DNA from: Citrobacter freundii ATCC 8090 = MTCC 1658 = NBRC 12681
GTDB lineage: Bacteria > Pseudomonadota > Gammaproteobacteria > Enterobacterales > Enterobacteriaceae
Reading direction: 5' to 3'
Assembly: GCF_011064845.1 (NCBI RefSeq)
Contig: NZ_CP049015.1
Location: 1,054,001 to 1,118,000 of the forward strand
DNA length: 64,000 nucleotides
Shown here: one piece after another, positions 57,900-64,000 of the stretch
How positions within the stretch are numbered: position 1 is the first letter of the stretch
Layout: each line of letters starts with the position of its first letter
Program-made: the position numbers and the translations under genes
The notes under the pieces: generated by a model
The model's database searches: none
Told to the model about the DNA's origin: nothing
Seen by the model: the letters and a program-made list of their open reading frames with translations, nothing else

Positions 57900-59069
57900 A
57901 TGAGCGACACAACGATCCTGCAAAATAGTACCCATGTCATTAAACCTAAAAAATCGGTTGCGCTGTCAGGCGTTGCCGCCGGAAATACTGCGCTGTGTAC
58001 CGTAGGCAAAAGCGGTAACGACCTGCACTATCGCGGCTACGATATTCTCGACCTGGCGCAGCAGTGCGAATTTGAAGAAGTCGCGCATCTGCTGATCCAC
58101 GGGAAATTACCCACCCGCGATGAACTCACCGCCTATAAAAGCAAACTCAAAGCGCTGCGCGGACTGCCCGCTAACGTACGCACCGTGCTGGAAGCGCTGC
58201 CTGCTGCCTCGCATCCGATGGATGTGATGCGCACCGGCGTCTCCGCGCTGGGCTGTACGCTGCCGGAAAAAGAAGGTCATACCGTCTCTGGCGCGCGCGA
58301 TATTGCCGACAAGCTACTGGCATCGCTCAGTTCAATCCTTTTGTACTGGTATCACTACAGCCATAACGGCGAGCGTATTCAGCCGGAAACTGACGATGAT
58401 TCCATTGGCGGTCACTTCCTGCACCTGCTGCATGGCGAAAAGCCTTCGCGAAGCTGGGAAAAAGCGATGCATATTTCGCTGGTGCTGTACGCCGAGCACG
58501 AATTTAACGCCTCCACCTTTACCAGCCGCGTGATTGCCGGGACCGGCTCCGATATGTATTCCGCGATTATCGGCGCGATTGGCGCACTGCGTGGACCGAA
58601 ACACGGCGGGGCGAATGAAGTGTCGCTGGAGATCCAACAGCGCTACGAAACGCCGGACGAAGCCGAAGCGGATATCCGTAAACGCGTGGAAAACAAAGAA
58701 GTGGTGATTGGCTTTGGTCATCCGGTTTACACCATCGCCGACCCGCGCCATCAGGTGATCAAGCGCGTGGCGAAACAGCTTTCTCAGGAAGGTGGTTCGC
58801 TGAAAATGTACAACATCGCTGACCGTCTGGAAGACGTAATGTGGGAAACGAAAAAGATGTTCCCCAACCTCGACTGGTTCTCGGCGGTCTCTTACAACAT
58901 GATGGGCGTTCCCACCGAAATGTTCACCCCGCTGTTTGTTATCGCCCGCGTCACCGGCTGGGCGGCGCACATCATCGAACAGCGCCAGGACAATAAAATT
59001 ATCCGTCCTTCCGCCAACTATACCGGCCCGGAAGATCGCGAATTTGTCCCGATTGAAAAACGTTGCTAA
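57900..59069 (+). CDS. prpC: 2-methylcitrate synthase PrpC
   Basis: This 389-residue citrate-synthase-family enzyme starts [20 protein letters not shown] at 57900, identical in position to E. coli PrpC. Catalytic blocks are [15 protein letters not shown] ([14 protein letters not shown]) and [13 protein letters not shown]. It joins propionyl-CoA and oxaloacetate. GAGGACAACA precedes the start. Confidence 0.97.
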   Translation: MSDTTILQNSTHVIKPKKSVALSGVAAGNTALCTVGKSGNDLHYRGYDILDLAQQCEFEEVAHLLIHGKLPTRDELTAYKSKLKALRGLPANVRTVLEALPAASHPMDVMRTGVSALGCTLPEKEGHTVSGARDIADKLLASLSSILLYWYHYSHNGERIQPETDDDSIGGHFLHLLHGEKPSRSWEKAMHISLVLYAEHEFNASTFTSRVIAGTGSDMYSAIIGAIGALRGPKHGGANEVSLEIQQRYETPDEAEADIRKRVENKEVVIGFGHPVYTIADPRHQVIKRVAKQLSQEGGSLKMYNIADRLEDVMWETKKMFPNLDWFSAVSYNMMGVPTEMFTPLFVIARVTGWAAHIIEQRQDNKIIRPSANYTGPEDREFVPIEKRC

Positions 59070-59080
59070 TTCAAAACCTC

Positions 59081-59205
<125 letters not shown>

Positions 59206-59232
59206 AAAGATAAAAAACAGGAAATGTACCCT

Positions 59233-60684
59233 ATGTCCGCACATATTTTGAACGTCCGCCCCGAATTTGACCGTGAAATCGTTGATATCGTTGATTACGT
59301 CATGAACTACGAGATCACCTCGAAGGTGGCGTATGACACTGCGCATTATTGCCTGCTTGATACCTTAGGCTGCGGCCTGGAAGCGCTGGAATATCCGGCC
59401 TGTAAAAAACTGCTGGGGCCGGTCGTCCCAGGTACAGTGGTACCGAACGGCGTGCGCGTACCTGGCACCCAGTTCCAGCTCGACCCGGTGCAGGCGGCGT
59501 TTAACATCGGTGCGATGATCCGCTGGCTGGACTTCAACGATACCTGGCTTGCCGCTGAGTGGGGTCATCCTTCTGATAACCTCGGCGGTATTTTGGCCAC
59601 GGCTGACTGGCTGTCGCGTAATGCGGTGGCGGTGGGGAAAGCGCCGTTGACCATGAAAACGGTGCTGACCGGGATGATCAAAGCTCATGAGATTCAGGGC
59701 TGTATCGCGCTGGAAAACTCGTTTAACCGTGTTGGTCTCGATCACGTCCTGCTGGTAAAAGTGGCCTCCACGGCGGTGGTCGCTGAGATGCTTGGCCTGA
59801 ACCGGGATGAAATTCTCAACGCCGTATCGCTGGCGTGGGTCGACGGCCAGTCGCTGCGTACTTATCGCCATGCGCCAAATACCGGCACGCGTAAATCCTG
59901 GGCCGCAGGCGATGCGACCTCGCGCGCGGTACGTCTGGCATTGATGGCTAAAACCGGTGAGATGGGGTATCCGTCTGCGCTGACGGCGAAAACCTGGGGC
60001 TTCTATGACGTCTCTTTCAAAGGCGAATCTTTCCGCTTCCAGCGCCCGTACGGCTCTTATGTGATGGAAAACGTGCTGTTTAAAATCTCCTTCCCGGCCG
60101 AGTTCCACTCGCAGACCGCGGTAGAAGCGGCCATGACGCTGTACGAGCAGTTACAGGCCGCAGGTAAGACCGCTGCCGATATCGAAAAAGTGACCATTCG
60201 TACGCACGAAGCCTGTATCCGCATCATCGATAAAAAAGGCCCGCTGAATAACCCGGCGGACAGGGATCACTGTATCCAGTATATGGTGGCTATTCCGCTG
60301 CTGTTCGGGCGCTTAACGGCGGCAGATTACGAAGACGGCGTGGCGCAGGACAAACGCATTGATGCACTGCGCGAGAAGATCAACTGCTTCGAAGATCCGG
60401 CCTTTACCGCCGATTACCACGACCCTGAAAAACGCGCCATCGCCAACGCCATCACTCTGGAATTCACCGACGGCTCACGCTTTGAAGAAGTGGTAGTGGA
60501 ATACCCAATCGGCCATGCGCGTCGTCGTACTGACGGCATGCCGAAGCTGGTCGAGAAGTTCAAAATCAACCTGGCGCGTCAGTTCCCGACCCGTCAGCAG
60601 CAGCGCATCCTGGATGTCTCCCTGGACAGAACTCGCCTGGAGCAGATGCCGGTCAATGAGTATATGGATCTCTTCATTATTTAA
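59233..60684 (+). CDS. prpD: 2-methylcitrate dehydratase PrpD
   Basis: This 483-residue protein starts [20 protein letters not shown] at 59233, as in E. coli PrpD. The upstream 28 codons lie in the ERIC element and are not part of the gene. It has the MmgE/PrpD fold with [20 protein letters not shown]. It dehydrates 2-methylcitrate to 2-methyl-cis-aconitate. Confidence 0.97.
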   Translation: MSAHILNVRPEFDREIVDIVDYVMNYEITSKVAYDTAHYCLLDTLGCGLEALEYPACKKLLGPVVPGTVVPNGVRVPGTQFQLDPVQAAFNIGAMIRWLDFNDTWLAAEWGHPSDNLGGILATADWLSRNAVAVGKAPLTMKTVLTGMIKAHEIQGCIALENSFNRVGLDHVLLVKVASTAVVAEMLGLNRDEILNAVSLAWVDGQSLRTYRHAPNTGTRKSWAAGDATSRAVRLALMAKTGEMGYPSALTAKTWGFYDVSFKGESFRFQRPYGSYVMENVLFKISFPAEFHSQTAVEAAMTLYEQLQAAGKTAADIEKVTIRTHEACIRIIDKKGPLNNPADRDHCIQYMVAIPLLFGRLTAADYEDGVAQDKRIDALREKINCFEDPAFTADYHDPEKRAIANAITLEFTDGSRFEEVVVEYPIGHARRRTDGMPKLVEKFKINLARQFPTRQQQRILDVSLDRTRLEQMPVNEYMDLFII

Positions 60685-60724
60685 ACCAGCGTGCAGCAAG
60701 GCGTAAGTTCAACAGGAGAGCATT

Positions 60725-62611
60725 ATGTCTTATAGCGAGTTTTATCAACGTTCCATAACGCAACCTGAGTCGTTCTGGGCCGAGCAGGCCCAGCGTATTG
60801 ACTGGCAGCAGCCGTATACGCAGGTACTGGACCACAGCAACCCGCCGTTTGCCCGCTGGTTTTGCGGCGGCACGACCAATCTGTGCCATAACGCCATCGA
60901 CCGCTGGCTGGAGAAACAGCCTGACGCGCTGGCGCTGATTGCTGTGTCATCAGAAACTGAAGAAGAACGCACGTTTACCTTTCGTCAGCTGTATGACGAA
61001 GTGAACGTCGCGGCGGCGATGCTATTGTCGCTGGGCGTACAGCGTGGCGATCGGGTGCTGGTGTATATGCCGATGATCGCCGAAGCGCACATTACGCTGC
61101 TGGCCTGCGCACGCATTGGGGCAATTCATTCGGTGGTGTTCGGTGGTTTCGCCTCGCACAGCGTGGCGGCGCGCATCGACGACGCCAGACCGGTGGTTAT
61201 CGTCTCGGCGGATGCCGGGGCGCGCGGGGGCAAGATCCTGCCGTATAAAAAGCTGCTCGATGATGCGATCGAACAGGCGCAGCACCGACCGCGTCATGTG
61301 GTGCTGGTCGATCGCGGTCTGGCGAAAATGGCGCGGGTCGAGGGACGTGACCTCGACTTTGCCGCCCTGCGCCAACAGCATCTCGGCGCGCGGGTACCAG
61401 TTGTCTGGCTGGAATCAAACGAAACATCCTGCATTCTCTATACCTCCGGGACAACCGGTAAACCGAAAGGCGTCCAGCGCGACGTTGGCGGCTATGCGGT
61501 CGCGCTGGCGACCTCGATGGACACCATTTTCGGCGGTAAAGCGGGCGGCGTGTTCTTCTGCGCGTCGGATATCGGCTGGGTAGTTGGGCATTCGTATATC
61601 GTGTATGCCCCGCTGCTGGCGGGGATGGCGACGGTGGTTTACGAAGGTCTGCCAACGTATCCGGACTGTGGTGTATGGTGGAAAATTGTTGAGAAGTATC
61701 AGGTCTGCCGGATGTTCTCCGCCCCGACCGCCATCCGCGTGCTGAAGAAATTCCCGACCGCGCAAATCCGTAATCACGATCTCTCCTCGCTGGAGGTGTT
61801 GTATCTGGCGGGGGAACCGCTGGACGAACCAACCGCCAGTTGGGTAACAGAAACGCTGGGCGTCCCGGTTATCGATAACTACTGGCAGACCGAATCCGGC
61901 TGGCCGATTATGGCAATTGCCCGCGGGCTGGACGACAGGCCGTCGCGTCTGGGCAGTCCCGGCGTGCCGATGTACGGCTACAACGTACAACTGCTCAATG
62001 AGGTGACCGGTGAACCTTGTGCGGCGAATGAGAAGGGCATGCTGGTGATTGAAGGGCCGCTGCCGCCGGGCTGTATCCAGACTATCTGGGGGGATGACGC
62101 GCGGTTTGTGAATACCTACTGGTCGCTGTTTTCTCGCCAGGTGTACGCCACCTTTGACTGGGGCATTCGTGACGCTGACGGCTATTACTTCATTCTGGGG
62201 CGTACGGATGACGTGATAAACGTGGCAGGGCACCGGTTGGGGACGCGCGAGATCGAGGAGAGTATTTCCAGCTATCCGAACGTTGCGGAAGTGGCGGTAG
62301 TCGGCGTGAAGGACGCGCTGAAGGGGCAGGTAGCGGTCGCGTTTGTTATTCCGAAACAGAGCGACAGCCTTGAAGATCGCGACATCGCACATTCGGAAGA
62401 GAAGGCGATTATGGCGCTGGTGGACAGCCAGATTGGCAACTTTGGCCGTCCGGCACACGTCTGGTTTGTGTCGCAGTTGCCGAAAACACGTTCCGGTAAA
62501 ATGCTCAGACGGACGATCCAGGCGATCTGCGAAGGCCGCGATCCCGGCGATCTGACGACCATTGACGATCCCGCGTCGTTACAGCAAATCCGTCAGGCGA
62601 TCGAAGAGTAA
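60725..62611 (+). CDS. prpE: Propionyl-CoA synthetase PrpE
   Basis: This 628-residue AMP-forming acyl-CoA synthetase has the same length as E. coli PrpE. Motifs are YTSGTTGKPKG near residue 240, DNYWQTESGWP near residue 390, and the catalytic lysine in KTRSGKMLRR near residue 592. It activates propionate to propionyl-CoA. AACAGGAGAG is a strong ribosome site. It is the last gene of prpBCDE. Confidence 0.97.
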   Translation: MSYSEFYQRSITQPESFWAEQAQRIDWQQPYTQVLDHSNPPFARWFCGGTTNLCHNAIDRWLEKQPDALALIAVSSETEEERTFTFRQLYDEVNVAAAMLLSLGVQRGDRVLVYMPMIAEAHITLLACARIGAIHSVVFGGFASHSVAARIDDARPVVIVSADAGARGGKILPYKKLLDDAIEQAQHRPRHVVLVDRGLAKMARVEGRDLDFAALRQQHLGARVPVVWLESNETSCILYTSGTTGKPKGVQRDVGGYAVALATSMDTIFGGKAGGVFFCASDIGWVVGHSYIVYAPLLAGMATVVYEGLPTYPDCGVWWKIVEKYQVCRMFSAPTAIRVLKKFPTAQIRNHDLSSLEVLYLAGEPLDEPTASWVTETLGVPVIDNYWQTESGWPIMAIARGLDDRPSRLGSPGVPMYGYNVQLLNEVTGEPCAANEKGMLVIEGPLPPGCIQTIWGDDARFVNTYWSLFSRQVYATFDWGIRDADGYYFILGRTDDVINVAGHRLGTREIEESISSYPNVAEVAVVGVKDALKGQVAVAFVIPKQSDSLEDRDIAHSEEKAIMALVDSQIGNFGRPAHVWFVSQLPKTRSGKMLRRTIQAICEGRDPGDLTTIDDPASLQQIRQAIEE

Positions 62612-62617
62612 CATCGC

Positions 62618-62656
62618 GTGATGCCCGGTGGCGGAATGCTTACCGGGCCTACGTTC
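62618..62656. repeat. REP-like element after prpE
   Basis: GATGCCCGGTGGCGGAATGC and TTACCGGGCCTACG form a REP-type inverted unit just after the prpE stop, overlapping the last bases of the convergent lipoprotein gene. Confidence 0.75.
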
Positions 62657-62928
62657 TAATCCACTTTCTTATACGGCCCGTGATAGTAATCAAACGGCGC
62701 ATAAACCGTATCGGCCACGAACGATAACGGCACATCAACAAACAACAGCGCTAAATCGAAATAGTTATAATCGTAAGCGCCTGGGTTTTTTAGTTTATCA
62801 ATATCATGATGCATACCCACGTAATAGGTATCTGAATTCTCGCCTGCCGTGCGTGCATCAATGCTGCCACATCCTGAAAGTAGTGCGCTGATAAAGAGCG
62901 CCGTTACCGCAATTGTCTTTCTGCTCAT
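62656..62928 (-). CDS. YceK/YidQ-family lipoprotein
   Basis: From the start MSRKTIAVTALFISALLSGCG at 62928 this is a 90-residue DUF1375 lipoprotein. The lipobox is LSGC at about residue 19. The mature part (YYVGMHHDIDKL; VDVPLSFVADTVYAPFDYY) is typical of YceK and YidQ. Function is unknown. The frame opens 11 codons earlier, but the signal peptide supports the later start. Confidence 0.9.
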   Translation of the reverse strand: MSRKTIAVTALFISALLSGCGSIDARTAGENSDTYYVGMHHDIDKLKNPGAYDYNYFDLALLFVDVPLSFVADTVYAPFDYYHGPYKKVD

Positions 62929-63035
62929 GCTATGACCTGGCTTCTCACCCCGTTTTACCATAACGGTAAAAAAGCGGTTTGTTGCCCGCAGAACTTAAAC
63001 CTCCAGGTCAGGATGGTCGTGTGAAGATGACGCGT

Positions 63036-63078
63036 TGTAGGCCGGATAAACCACGTGAGTGGTGCATCCGGCAAAGAT
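63036..63078. repeat. REP element downstream of lacY
   Basis: TGTAGGCCGGATAAACCACG and GTGGTGCATCCGGCAAA form a REP unit immediately after the lacY stop. No lacA follows. Confidence 0.85.
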
Positions 63079-63082
63079 GCTT

Positions 63083-64000
63083 TTACAGCGCGACGCTTTC
63101 GCGACGACGCAGCAGGGAAAACGGCCCCGGTCCACTTAGGGTAAATACGGAAATCAACGTGAAGCTCAGCGCAATAATCCCCAGCACCAGATAAGCTCCC
63201 TGGAAACCAATACTTTCATACATTTTTCCGGCCAGAACTGACATGAAAATCATTGCTAACTGTTTGAAGAAGCAGAAACACACCAGATAAATCGTCGCCG
63301 AGAAACGCACTTCAAACTGACTGGTGATGTATTTGAAGCAACCGACGATCAGGAACGGTATCTCAAACATATGTAACGTTTTGAGAATAACGACTTCCAG
63401 CGCAGTGGTGGCGAATGAGGAGCCAATAATCCTTACCGACATGATCGTACCAGCCAGCAGCAGGGCGTTCTTGCCGCCGATGCGATTCACAATCAGCGGC
63501 GCAAAGAACATGATTGAGGCGTTGAGTAATTCTCCCATTGTCGTGACGTAGCCAAACACGCGGGTGCCCTGTTCGCCGGTGGCAAAGAACGAGGTAAAGA
63601 AGTTGGCGAACTGCTGGTCAAACACATCGTAAGTACAGGAAACGCCAACTACGTACAGGGAAAGGAACCAAAGTTTTGGTTGTTTAAATAACTCCAGCGC
63701 CAGCTTCAGGCTGAATGCCGAGTTATTGGCGCCTACCGCATCCGCGACTTTTGCAGAAGAGGGGACATCTGTTTTTGAAAATAACAGCAGCAATGCCAAA
63801 ATGACCGCGCATCCGGAGCCTAACCAAAAGACAAATTGGTTATTGATGGTGAACATAATGCCGGCAATCGAGGCGCACAGCGCCCAGCCTACGCAACCAA
63901 ACATGCGCGCGCGACCAAATTCAAAGTTGCTTCGGCGGCTGGCTTTTTCAATATAGGCTTCAATCGCCGGAGCGCCGGCATTGTAAATAAAGCCAAGGTA
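63083..64000 (-). CDS. lacY: Lactose permease LacY, 3' part
   Basis: The last 305 codons of lacY are present and run off the right edge of the window (first in-window codons read [20 protein letters not shown]). The block [16 protein letters not shown] and the C-terminal [16 protein letters not shown] match E. coli LacY. The proton-coupled sugar residues of helices VIII-X, such as the glutamate and histidine/arginine, lie in [19 protein letters not shown] and [15 protein letters not shown]. The lac operon would be lacZ-lacY beyond the window; lacA is absent downstream. Confidence 0.96.
   Translation of the reverse strand, partial: YLGFIYNAGAPAIEAYIEKASRRSNFEFGRARMFGCVGWALCASIAGIMFTINNQFVFWLGSGCAVILALLLLFSKTDVPSSAKVADAVGANNSAFSLKLALELFKQPKLWFLSLYVVGVSCTYDVFDQQFANFFTSFFATGEQGTRVFGYVTTMGELLNASIMFFAPLIVNRIGGKNALLLAGTIMSVRIIGSSFATTALEVVILKTLHMFEIPFLIVGCFKYITSQFEVRFSATIYLVCFCFFKQLAMIFMSVLAGKMYESIGFQGAYLVLGIIALSFTLISVFTLSGPGPFSLLRRRESVAL

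Overview
The window comes from an enterobacterial chromosome. It is most likely a member of the Citrobacter freundii group, or a close relative of Salmonella and Citrobacter. It joins a Salmonella-like foxA/yahN/yahO/prpRBCDE block to an E. coli-like lacY. It also carries hyaABCDEF-appCBX and puu clusters whose proteins look nearly identical to the E. coli ones, plus REP and ERIC repeats. The species call is inference from recognised gene content, since no search was possible.

Layout. (1) 1-4.2 kb is an AT-rich accessory segment. It holds a translationally coupled pair (a soluble 372-aa protein and a four-helix membrane protein) and a solitary 492-aa membrane-anchored protein, none recognised. 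(2) 4.3-11.2 kb holds a LacI-type regulator with an NhaC-type antiporter and a MalY/PatB-type C-S lyase, a MocR regulator divergent from a GNAT gene, and a second GNAT. (3) 11.2-19.7 kb, minus strand, holds hydrogenase-1 (hyaABCDEF) and the cytochrome bd-II oxidase (appCB plus the 29-residue appX). (4) 19.9-27.5 kb holds the putrescine catabolism cluster puuBCRD / puuAP, without an adjacent puuE. (5) 27.7-36.3 kb is accessory: a two-gene operon coding for a glycine-zipper membrane protein and a 1442-aa Ycf46-like AAA+ ATPase with a very long array of variant leucine-rich repeats, followed by a PdeF-like membrane EAL protein. (6) 36.8-40.2 kb holds a Tat-exported agmatine-deiminase-like protein, a DJ-1/PfpI protein, and topAI(yjhX)-yjhP lacking the antitoxin gene yjhQ. 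(7) 40.0-41.3 kb is a long AT-rich non-coding stretch with a probable small RNA. (8) 41.3-45.2 kb holds a PepT-like peptidase coupled to a DcuC-type carrier and two orphan genes. (9) 45.3-55.0 kb holds a LysE exporter with a LysR regulator, an AraC regulator with the FoxA siderophore receptor and Fur-like boxes, a lipoprotein, a YccM-like ferredoxin, a globin-coupled diguanylate cyclase, yahN and yahO. (10) 55.1-62.6 kb holds prpR divergent from prpBCDE (methylcitrate cycle) with a sigma-54 promoter. (11) 62.6-64 kb holds a YceK-like lipoprotein and the 3' part of lacY, with no lacA after it.

Functional threads. There is anaerobic and micro-oxic respiration (hydrogenase-1, bd-II, YccM-like ferredoxin, globin-DGC), carbon and nitrogen scavenging (putrescine, propionate, peptides, lactose), iron uptake (FoxA), and c-di-GMP turnover (one cyclase, one phosphodiesterase). 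The best candidates for an undescribed system are the AAA+/variant-LRR plus glycine-zipper operon at 27,676-33,603 and, less strongly, the coupled pair at 510-2,164. The TopAI gene without YjhQ is a clean, checkable departure from the known toxin-antitoxin arrangement.
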